Of a DNA stretch of 60,000 nt, positions 12,301 to 24,300 are shown piece by piece; the stretch's first letter is position 1; the number at the start of each line of letters is the position of its first letter. Below the pieces are notes generated by a model. That model ran no database searches. It was not told the DNA's origin and was given only the letters and a program-made list of their open reading frames with translations. The stretch comes from Owenia fusiformis (taxonomy: Eukaryota > Annelida > Polychaeta > Sabellida > Oweniidae): positions 15,424,822 to 15,484,821 of the forward strand of contig CAIIXF020000008.1 of the NCBI GenBank assembly GCA_903813345.2, in the 5' to 3' direction. Made by a program: the position numbers and the translations under genes.

Positions 12301-15300
12301 TACAGGTGTGTATAACCACACCGCATCACCAACATTGAACTTGGTGTCATGGGACTTTACATCATAATATTTCTTCTGCTTTTCTGAAGAAATATTCAGA
12401 TTATTCTGGGCACACTCATACACTCTTAGGAGCCGTGCCTCAAGATCCTGACAATAGTAGGTGTATCTGTCATCGTAGTCACCACTGTCAGGGTCGGAAG
12501 GCGGTTTCCCAAGCACAAGTTCACTGGCAATTCTAGGTTCCCTTCCAAACATCAGCATAGCAGGGCTGAAACCTGTACTATCATGAACTGAACTTCTATA
12601 GCTGGCGGCAATAAATGGTAGATGGTCATCCCAGTCACGATGACATGGAGCAACCACCTTAGCCAACATCGCTTCAATAGTGCGATTACTACGTTCAACC
12701 ATCCCATCAGACTGTGGATGGTATGCAGTTGTACGGGTCTTTGTAATGTCTAGCAATACACATAGTTCTTGGAAAAGAGCTGATTCGAATTGCTTTCCCT
12801 GGTCCGAATGTAGAAGAAGTGGAATTCCATAACGACATATGAATTCTGTCAAAAGACCAGAGGCACATGTGGCTGCTTCTTGATTCTTCATTGGAATCAA
12901 CTCCAAAAATTTAGTGAAGTAATCTTCAACAACAAGTACATACTTGTTGCCACTTTCAGTTTCAGGTAGAGGACCAAGTATATCAACACCTATTCGATCT
13001 AATGGGGCACCTACCACATATTTCTTCATGGGAGACTTGGGGGTTTTATGTGGTGGCTTTCTCCTTTGACAGGGTATGCATTCAGCAACCCAGCGGGCAA
13101 CATCAGCTTTAAAACCAACCCAGTAGTAGATGTTCCGCACACGTTCCACTGTTCTAGCGATACCCATGTGGCCACAGTCTTTGGCATTATGGCAACTCTG
13201 TAAGATTGTTTCTCGCAACGACAAAGGTACAACAGTTTGCCATAAGACATCTTTACCCTCAAGCCATTTCCTTTGAAGAACACCTTCTAGAAGACGCAGA
13301 CGTTCAAACTGGGACCAATAGATCTTAAGGACTGTTGATTTACAAGCAACATCTTCCCATGCTGGCCTTTTGCTATCTTTTAACCAATTCCTAACTTGGG
13401 ATAAATCAACATCTTGATTGATTGATGTGATGTAAGTCTCGAGAGTTGTACCTTCAGACCAGTTTGATCCAGAAATAGGGGCACTTTGATCGGACTCTTT
13501 GTTAATGACAGTTATAGCCAACAATGTGGGTTTGTTGGCTACACTTATGTCATACTGGGCAACAGTGGGTATCTTAATCTCGGATGGGATAGGCTCTGGA
13601 TCTGAAGACACTCTCCCAATACATTCTTGTCGTTTGCAATGGGTACAGTCTTCATCACATGGCCTTCTGGAAAGTCCATCAGCATTTCTATGCATAACTC
13701 CTGGACGGTGAATGATATGAAAGTCATATGTTCCCAAGAACTCCAACCAACGGGCAATTTGACCTTCTGGATTCTTGAAGCGCATTAACCAGGTTAATGC
13801 CCCATGGTCAGTTCGTATAGTGAATTTGCTTCCATACAAATAGTGATGGAAATTTTTGACTGACTTCACAATGGCAAGGAGCTCCTGGCGAGTGACACAG
13901 TAGTTTCTCTCACTACGGGACAGAGTATTGGCAAAAAATGCAATAGGTCTTTCAACGCCATCCTGGATTTGGGAAAGTGCTGCCCCTACACCCGTACCGC
14001 TTGCATCTGTGTCGAGGATATAGGGCAAAGAAGGATCGGGAAAGGCTAGAATTGGCACATCTGCAAAGGCATCTTTCAGGGCTTGCATTGCTGCCTTGCA
14101 TTTATCACTCCATTTAAAAGGAGCATCCTTCTCTGTCAATGAATGGAGGGGTCGGGCTATCTTTGAGAAACCTTTTATGAATCTGCGATGATAGGAGCAC
14201 AGTCCAAGAAATGATTGGACTTCCTTCACATTTTTGAGAACAGGCCATTCTCGTATCTGTTTCAATTTTTCAGGGTCAGCTTGAATTCCTTTGGCAGAGA
14301 CAACATGCCCTAAATATGCAACTTCTGTTCGAAATAGATGACACTTCTTTGGAGACAATTTCAGGTTAGCCTCTCGTAGACGCTCAAAAACCCGAGTTAG
14401 CTTGGCAAGATGTTCGTCAAAAGTCTTACTGTAGACGATAATATCATCAAGGTAGACTAAGCACTCTGATGGGGTTAGTCCAGCTAGTACACACTCCATC
14501 AATCGCTCGAATGTGGCTGGAGCATTGCACAAGCCAAAGGGCATTACGTTAAACTGAAAGAGACCTCTTTCCGTGGTGAAAGCTGTCTTTTCAGCATCAT
14601 CAGGATGCATTCCAACCTGCCAATATCCAGATGAAAGGTCAAGGGTACTGAACCACTTGGCTCCGGAGAGGGAATCCAAGAGATCATCAATCCTTGGCAG
14701 GGGATAGGCATCCTTTATCGTCACATCATTCAAGTGCCGATAGTCTATGCAGAATCTTTGACTGCCATCCTTTTTGGTTACTAACACGACTGGGGATGCC
14801 CAAGGGCTGGAAGATGGTTGGATCACCCCTTGGTCCAACATGTCATTAATTGCAGTCACCTCTTCTGCTTTCTTGGCAAAAGGTACTCTCCTTGGCCTTT
14901 GTTTCCTTGGAATTGCATCACCAGTATAGATACGATGTTGCACTATGTTGGTGTTTCCAAGATCTGCTTTTGATTTAGCAAACACATTCTGGTTTGCTAC
15001 TAAGAATTCTTCAAATTTTAACTTCTCAGTCTCACTAAGATGGGCTGCACCTCCAGCCATCATGGATTGCATGAAGTCAGGAATAACTGAAGAAGTCAAA
15101 GATTCTTTTAAATCCTTTCCATTACTCTCCAAACGAATTGGGCAGATATGTGTCAGACTATCCATTTCTAATTGTGTTTTCACTGATAATGTATCTGACA
15201 CATTATCTCCAGGGCTGTGCTTCTCTGTGTGAATTTTGTTGTTCTCAATATGAGAAAAAGTACGAAAGTGTGTAGTTTCCTCCCTTGGAATTGACTTGCT

Positions 15301-18300
15301 GCTAACTATGCTGATATTACTTTCCAATGGAGGTGAAAGATCACACAAAGAAGTGGAGAGGGCTTGGTTGTCCTCAATAGGAACAACAGTCTCAATATGA
15401 GACACTGAATTACCAGAGTCGTTAACCAAACTGGACTTTTTGAGAGAATTGTGCTGACGGGCAGTAGTCACACAACTCTGACGTAAACTCTGATTTGTAT
15501 CTGAACTAAATTCGTCCTTAGCCACTGTTACCTCTTCGCCCAAACCTAGAAATGTGTTTTTATGAATCAGTTGGGTAGTTTCACCTAAGTTGGTAAAAAT
15601 AAGTGGAATTCTTCCATCAGTTGGTTTGACTAAAGTGCGCGCAAGAATCAAACCATCTGTGGGAGAAAGGCTGTTGGAAGTTTCCACTAGAAGGGACTCT
15701 ACGCAACAGTTCACAAATCCAGTCGTCACTTTAGAACTCATCGGGGGAACGTTCACATCCTCTGCGGCGTTCACACGATACGCACATGCAGAAATTGAAG
15801 GAAAGCTTTTCTCGAAAGCACAGGGGAAGTCCAAACCCTTATTTTTTAATGATATAATTCCATCCCGGACATTCAACACAACACCATGGTTTGACATGAA
15901 ATCCAAACCAAGAATTGCAGGAAACATAATGTCTGCCACTAACAAATTTTGTTCCAAAGTAACACCCCTTCCTATTCGTAGCTGTGAGTGAAATGTCCCT
16001 TCACAAACAATTTCACTTCCATCAGCCACGAGAATAGCTAGCTTCTCTGTACACATAGGAGGAGTTAATTCAGGTTGAGGTTGGACAGTAGCTAAAAACT
16101 TAGATGACAACACACTAACTGTTGCACCTGTATCTAATAAACATAGGACATGGGTATTACCAATCTGCACTGGTAAATATAATCCATCCTGTTTCAAAGT
16201 ATGTGGCCCTAATGTATTAATTGAAGCCTTGCCTGGGCCTACTGGGTTGGCTTCTTTGAGTTTTTTGATTCAAACTCTTTTTTCTTCTTAGCGATCTGTT
16301 CTTCATTTTTGGGACCACGACAACTAAAGTAGCCGTGTCCAGTTTTACCACAGTTCCAACATTCCAGCCGAGATCTACGGCCATTTTTATCATCCATTCT
16401 CTTTTCAAGAGTCTCAAGTTTTGACAACAATAGTTTCATATCACTATTTGCCTCAGTTGAAAGAGAAGAAGGAGCTGAGGTACTTGTCATTGCTCTTACC
16501 ATAGGGGTGACTTTACTTTTCCTTTCCCGCTTCTGTTTGTGGGACTCATACTTAAGTGCAGCTGCTAATGCATCTGCAAGGGTGTCTGGATTGGCTTGTT
16601 TAACAGCCCACTCATGCTGCTCATCGTTCAGTGCATCTTTAAAAACATCGATGGCTTTATCTTCCCTCGACTCAGCATCTGAGCGAGGAAAAGCTAATCG
16701 CACCGTGCGTTTAATATCAGCGGACAGGTCAGTGAGAGTCTCATTTGGTTTCCTGAGTCTACAGGTTAGTTGATCCCTGTATGACTCTTGTTGATGGGGA
16801 GGATCAAATCTAGTCTTGAGAGCATCAATCACTCTGTCAAAATTGAATCTGTCACTTTCATGCAAATCTGTCAGAACAGCAAGAGCTTCTCCTCGAAGTA
16901 AACTAAAAAGTTGGGCAGCTTTAGCTTGGTCACTCCAACCACTCATATGGGCTACCATGTTGAATTGAGTAGAAAAATCTCGCCAGTGTGTTTTTCCATC
17001 GAAAGGTGCCAATTTGGGAGCAGCTGCAGGAGTTGTCACAAATATAGGAGCATCTGTCTTATCAACACTTCTAGATGCAGAAAGCTCTGCTGGAACAGAA
17101 TATGGGACAAGTTGATTAGATGGTATTGTAGGAGTGTTATTTATCTCTGTTCTGTTTCCCGGAAAATTTGGGGTTGCAATTGAACCTGGTGCAACACTTG
17201 AATCATAAAGGGTTCTACCCATTTGAGTAGAAGGATGAGGCATTGGTGGTCTCCCACCTGACCAACCTCCATTCGGAAAAGAACCATACATAGGATCAAA
17301 GTAGGGGGTTGCTGTTTCCGGTTGTGTCATTCCAGGATATGTATGGGGACCATATGGAAACGTATTCCATCCTGGTACTGGTGTTGGAACCAAACGTTGA
17401 GGAACTGGAGAGGCTGGTCTTGTGGAAAACATGACTCGAGAAGAGGGACGAACACTTGGAGTGAATCTTTCCTCTTTAGTCACATCAGGTTGTTTGGCTG
17501 GATTCGGACTATGCCATTTGTTTTGGCTATGTGAGGTACTGTAAACCTGAGTCTTCACTTGGTAGCTTGGAGACATCGGAACTTCCAACTTCACATTTGG
17601 CATTGGGGCGATCCCAGGGTCTTGGGTACAAGTCATTTGCAGAAAGGGGTTTTTGGTCATAGAAGCCTGTAGCTTCTTATCATCAGGATTAACACTGGCT
17701 CTATAAACTTCAGAGCGGGAAACATCATGTAAAGTTTGACCCTGGTGCATGTCAATGGGGACAAAGGGAGTAACATTCCTCGATTGAAGTTTATCAGAGG
17801 ACTGATGAATCTCTCTTTCATTATCAATCTCAGGATCGGGAGTTTTCACCCTTGTGAGTTTTCTGATCACTGTACGCATGTCAGTTTTCTCAGATTTTGC
17901 ATCAAATTCAATTTTATCTAAATCCACAGATGGGGATGGAGTCATTGAGTTGGTATTTGACTTCACTTGCCAGGATACAACTCCATCATTGTATTGATGA
18001 CACATCTCCCCCTCTTTAGAGGGAGATGGATTGATATCACGGTCCATGTTGGAGGCCATTTGATAATATAACAGTGTATGCCAAATCGATAAGTGGGAAT
18101 TCAGAGTTTGATGGTTCAACTTGGACAATCGTGTGGCTCCCCAGGATAGTCAAGTTCAGCAAAACAAAGATTGCAACAGTTAGGGTCAGCCTTCCACTGG
18201 TCAATACAAAAAGTGCAAGCGTTGATCCACTGCTCAGGATAATGATAAGAGTCTGTTGCTTTTAGAAAGGTGCTGCACTGAAGACAAATATGATGACCAC

Positions 18301-21300
18301 AGCTCAAATTGACTAATAAAATAGGTGTTTGTTGACAATGGAAACAGACGGGTTGATACAGACCGATAGTCATAATACACGCAATTCTACTTAAGAGTTT
18401 ACTTGGGCTGTATTTGTCTAGGAACAAACACATGTATCCCACATCTGACACCAATTTTGTAGCCACCCACGGCTGTCGGGGGCTGGATTAATGTGTAGAT
18501 TGTGTGTATCAGTTAATGTAATCAGTTGAAGTTGTGTTTAATATGAAGAATCTTGAAAAGTATGTTTTATTGGAAAAATGTCTAAGTCCACAGGAATTTG
18601 GTCTTGTAAAATATATATAAGTGTTGTCTCAAGAAATTACTAAGTCCACAGAAAGTTGAACTTTTGAAATATTTCTACAATATTTTTTATAAAATGACTA
18701 AGTTCCCAGAAGGTGGGACTCGTGAAAAATTCAGGAAAATACTTTTTCTCCAGAAAATAACTTAGTCCAAGTAATAGTTGAACTTGTGAAAGGAATTGTC
18801 TAAGTCCAAGTGAGCTGGACTTGGGAAACGTTTTTTAAGAATATTCTTTCGAGAGATTGTCTAAGTCCAAGTGATCCAAGTGAGCTGGACTTGGGAAAAG
18901 TTTTTTGTATGATAATGTTTCACTAGAAATTTCTAAGTCCAAAAAAATAATATTTAAACTTGTAAAAGATTCATAAAATATTTTCTTCCAATGACTAATT
19001 CTACAACCAGTTGGACTTGTGAAAAATTCAGAAAATATTTTCTTGAGAAAATGGCTAAGTCCAAGAAAAATCCTTCAACATGAAAATTTCTTTATAATTT
19101 TCTTTTATCAAAAAAAATACTCTACATTATGAGCAGAAAAAAAAAAAAAAAATAAACATGTAAATTTCCCTGATTAAAATTGGTTTGGACTTGGAAATAT
19201 TTTCAAGAATTTTCTCGTAAAATGTCTAAGTAATTTTCTAGTTGAGTGTTGACTTTGGACTTAGAAATTATTCTTTGTTGTTGTTCAGGAATAGTTTTAA
19301 TTTGTCTAAGAGATGGACTATGGTTACTATATATCTGAAACTTGTCTCTCTCCACAACGTTCCAGAAAGATCAACAAAATATAATATTATATATATGAAT
19401 AGTTGTATATATTTTTTGTATAATGTTCCTTAGAAATATAAACTCTGTATAAAAGTAGAAAAATACTTTATTTTATATGGCAAGTGGTTTCGCGGAACGG
19501 AATGACTCGCGAATTTAGAGGTAGATAAATTGTTGTTTCTCCGGCACAATTAAGGCAAGAAAAATCACTAATCAAGAACTACCGACTAATTAAAGTAAGT
19601 AATTTTAGCCAAACTAATTTGTGAAGACAAACCGACTGATTAAGGTAAGCTTGTAAAATGGATAATTTTGATTAGAGTTGGCGAATAAAAATGGTCTTTC
19701 GAAGTAAAGTAATACTGTTATATGATGATAATAATGAAGACTAGACTAATAAAATATTTAGTATATAATACTGTTTGAAATTTGGCACTAACTTTACACT
19801 CAACTTGTTGAGTTAATCTCTTGAATATGCCTCTATAAAGTCCAAGTCACTACTACTTCACTTGTTTACCAGTATCCTTGAAATTTGATACAATTGGGTT
19901 AGGGAGTGGACCCAAGATGGCGTCCAGTGTGATATCTCAGTAAAATAAGCTAAATGTGGAGAAAACAAGAATTTCTATTTTCCCAACATTTACTGATGTA
20001 AAAGTATCAAAATTAATTGAAAATGATTCTGATAATTAAATGTAGCAAAGTGATTTAACTTGTAATATTGAATGGCATCTAAATTATGATCTTTAATAGG
20101 AATGAATATTGGAATGTGAGAAAGTTTTGAAATCTCTCTGAAAAATTACTCAAGAACTTTCAAACTTAATTTTAAGGCTTGATATTAGAGCTGGGGTAGC
20201 CAGGGCGTACCTTTGCTTTCTCTAAATATCAGTCTTTTAGATTATCAAACTTACTTTGATGGCTGATCAATAGTAAAGGCGAAATTTCTGAGTTTTGTCC
20301 TGAGTTGTAAATTTGGCTATGGCGTTTCCTTTTCCGTGATATCAATGGGCGTTAGCTTAGTCCTTGGAAAGAATGTAAAAAATAACATTTTTTGTACCAA
20401 GTTAAATGGCGCGAATTTTGAAACCACTTACCAAAACAACACTGGAAATACAATTACACCTTATTATATTGCATAAGACGCTCAGAATACCTAAAATACA
20501 AATTGTTGTAGATCGTACATATGACAAAATGTCATTATAGAAGCACAAAGCATATAAAAACTGATCGAAAGTTAAAAGTTGATCGTTTAGTCTCTACTCC
20601 ACAAAAATAAATGTTGCTCTGGCATCAACCTGACTGCCGTAAATGAGTCTTTTAAAAATAACATTTGTTCAAAAGCACCACATAAAAGTATGAAAATAAC
20701 TATAAAAGACATAAAATACTGACAAATACTGATTTGCCGAGGTAAGTGAATACTTAATATATAATAACTAATGACTTATATGTCCAAAAACGGAAAGAGA
20801 TCGAAAGAAACGTGAACTGAAAAACTTCGTATTTTCTCTTCAGCCCCAGTTTCTTTCAGATGTAGTCTAGCTACAACCCCCTGTGAACCTCCCCCCTCCC
20901 AATACTTCGACTCACACAGGGGGGGGGTGTAGTGGGGGAAGGCTCACATAGGCTTGTAGCTAGGTTAGTTTAGATGCACATTTTAAGTCATTATGGTATC
21001 CTTTATTAAAAAACTATTTTCAACTTGTTTATATTTGTATGTGTGAGACTTTAATAAACTATTTTACTGCTACTACTGCACAGGGTTTGTGCCAATTAAG
21101 CGTGACAGTTGAACGCGTGGGGTAAGATACAAAACAAGGTTGTTTTAGACCAGATCTTTCTGAAATAATGAAAACATCAGTTTGCTCAAACTTCATCACC
21201 CTGTGTTGTACCTTACCCCACCTATTTAACTGTCACGCTTAATTTGGTACAGCCCCTGTGTAGAGTATCAGATAAAGAGGGCTCTGATAAATCAGAATGC

Positions 21301-24300
21301 ATATAAGTAATAAATCTCTGATCTTGTTGCAACTCAGTGGGTTGTAAAATTACCATCAATTTATACAATATATAAATGATCACTGCACATACTGTGTTGC
21401 AAATAATTTGGAAAATGAGCTAAATATATAATTGAACATATTTGAAAATATAATGTTATATCAAAGCTAAAAATAACCTGAAAAGTTGCCAAACTTGATG
21501 TAAGTTCATACCACCCAAGGAAATATTACCCTTCGCTAAAAGGTCACCTTTATATGCACTCTTCAAATAAGAGTTAATTTTTTGATCTAGACTATTGTTT
21601 TTCCAATCAGAATATGAAGTCAGAGAAGATTGACGCAATTATTTAAATGTTGCATTGGTTTATTCTTCTTGGGATTTCAACTTCATCTTGAGTCTCATAA
21701 AAATCTGGATGAGACTAATAGTGTCAAGTCAGGATTTGAAATCAAAAAGCTCCTTTTGAGATCATTAAGATCCCATTTGCATCAAACTGTAAAATCATAT
21801 GTAGTATTCAGAGGGGAATATAGTTAGCAAAAGCAGATTCAGAGTGAAGCTCATTTATAGGACTTATATTATACAATATACGCTACCCCTCCCTCTCCCC
21901 GACCCCAAATGGTATGTTCATCAAAATTCCTAAGAAAACAACAAGTAAATAAAACAGTTAATCAGTGTACTACTAAAATTAGGTTTATATGTTGAAGATA
22001 ATAGACATTTATGTTGGTTAAAGTGTTAGATAGCTCCTTAGGGCTCTATTTGTCAGACCATTGATGACAAAACACTGTCAAGTCTATTCATTATAGCTTA
22101 CATGTACTCTTTATCAAAGCTAAAACAATCGATATGACATTCCTATGTCTAGTAACGTAACTTGATTGCTCCTCTGTGTACACCTGGCCAACTTGTTACC
22201 TGGGTAACCATATATTTTACATCACATATTTTACCTGAGAGTGTCTTAACAGCCACATATATCTAAAAGCCTCTTCAAACATCAATGAATCCACTAAACG
22301 TAACCTTGTGCACTCGGTAAATTGACAATTCTTGCGATTGGGAACATAAACATGTGAACAGAGCACAATTTCGCAAATGCTTCCGAAGCCATACAAAGCC
22401 GAATGCAAGTTGATGGGGGTTTTCACCCATGTGTGAGGAGGCCTTTATGAACATTGCAGAGCCCCAATATACATATACTTTAGCTGTACAAAAATATACT
22501 TTACTATTTTACTACGCAATGTGACATTATGCCTAATATTATACTTTTCAAATATTACTACCATACTAAAATAATGTATCGTACAGGAAAACACCATAGC
22601 AATACAGGTTAATTAAGCAAATCCTTTCCAACTTGTAACATTTATACTGGTACTTAATATAAGAAGTTACAATTTAAAATAATGCATATCAATGATACAG
22701 CTTGGCATCTCCTTCACTCTCAAGAGAAGTATGAAACATGCTAAATATCAATATTATCTTAGAACTTGACCTTTTAAAGGTAAAATCAAATTTAAACAAG
22801 GCATTAACATGCAAAATGTCACTACCTGCCATTTGTTACAGATGTCAACCACCAAACGCTGAAAACCAAATGCCAAACACCAACCATGATCCACAAAAAA
22901 AGTTGGAGACTATAACAAGTGATGACATCAAAAAGGCTAGAGCAGACTAGAGTTTTATTGAACAAGGTGTCAGATTATCACTTTTATAGTACCTTTGCCT
23001 CAAGTAAAACTTTTGAAATCATCACTTAATGCAATTCAAAAGTTGATCAGATACATATTTATCAAAATGCCATGTACATCTTCAGGCACTTGAGGCTATT
23101 TGACAAATATTTATTGTTTTTGTATACTTACCAAGGACATACATGTAAGTGATCAGGGACAGCTGAGTCTGATGAACAGATGTTTGGTCAAGTCATGGTA
23201 AGTCAAATCAAGCCACAAAGTCAAGCCGCAAAGTCAAGCCGTATATGTTACGAGACAATATCAAGACAATACAAGCAAATACATTAACATGCAAAATGTC
23301 ACCACCTGCCATTTGTTACAGATGACTACTATCAAACACAGAATGCTGAACACTATCTGCCAAATACCAACCACCAAATACCAAACACAAGACATGGACT
23401 GTACACAATTCTAGTCAAACTATGCAAGTCAATCCTAGTCAAGTTAACAAAGCAAGCCAGGATGATTCAAGTCATGTCTGGGGAAGCATTAGAAGGCTGA
23501 AACATGTGACGATTTTAGTCATGGTTATGTAATTTAATTAAAATCATTTAAGTTTAGCAAATTTTACTGCTCTGTTTTCAAAAATAAAGCCACTGTGTTG
23601 CCCCCACCCCATTCTCTCTCCATCTCCTACAGATAAGCATATAGAAAGGGGGAGGTACTCAGACACATGATGCAACACTTATATGTCTAAAAGCATGCAA
23701 TATTATTGATACCGTGAAACTTGTACATCTGAACACATCTCTCATCTGATCAAGTATCCATATGAATACTTCTCGGTCCAAAATTTGTTGTCCATTGACC
23801 TACATGTTAAAAAATGTGAACACCTGCTAATCCAAACTTTTGGCTGGTTTTGGAGGTGTTTGGATTCGACAGGTTTTACTGCATATGGTGGAATCAAGCC
23901 AATAAACATCAAAGAACAAAAATCATCTGCAGTTTAATATAATATAGCCATCACATATTACTGTGGATACCATGTAGCCATGGATACCACGTAGCAAACA
24001 ACAAAATGTCATAATTTTACCACAGGTAGTGCATCAATATGTATGGCATGCTGTTGTGCTCAGAATTATACAAAATTATTAATTTCTTGGCAGTGGACAT
24101 AATAAATGAACCCCCAGGACATGAGGGTACATTGACCGCATACCCACTCAACAATTTGCCGTCAAATCACCTATATGGTCTAGTAATTGAATTCCTAGCC
24201 AAGTTATATGAAATTAGTTGAGCAGTATTTCACAATAGCCACAGCAACCTCAAAATATACACTGGCTCACTTTTTGTTTTGATTATTTGATATATATAGC

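Larger units (their letters stand above)
7925..20858 (-). mobile_element. complete four-ORF Ty3/gypsy LTR retrotransposon
   Basis: A 12.9-kb element on the minus strand. Both LTRs are about 2.4 kb, start TG and end CA, and I found only one substitution (10198 versus 20730) and one A-run length difference between them, so the insertion is young. GATG occurs directly outside both ends, a 4-bp target duplication. In element sense the order is 5' LTR (18458-20858), tRNA-Leu-type primer site, RING-type ORF, gag, pol by -1 frameshift, C2H2/RS ORF, polypurine tract, 3' LTR (7925-10326). The pol order protease-RT-RNase H-integrase with a GPY module places it in Ty3/gypsy. All reading frames are open, so it may be competent. 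The two accessory ORFs and very long LTRs are unusual. No envelope-like ORF (signal peptide plus TM) is present. Confidence 0.95.
18458..20858 (-). repeat. 5' LTR of the Ty3/gypsy element
   Basis: This LTR is upstream in element sense and should carry the promoter. A TATA-like TATATATTAAG lies on the minus strand near 20754-20765. A strong donor-like GTAAGT lies at 20431. Promoter and R boundaries cannot be fixed by eye. Confidence 0.95.

Noticed and set aside
11893-16197. Pol as an independent ORF starting near 16197
   Set aside because: That position is TTG, and the frame is open back to the gag frameshift site, so a Gag-Pol fusion explains it better.
18116-18466. Start of the RING-type ORF at a GTG inside the LTR
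   Set aside because: GTG is not a normal eukaryotic start. The first ATG at 18433 was used instead.
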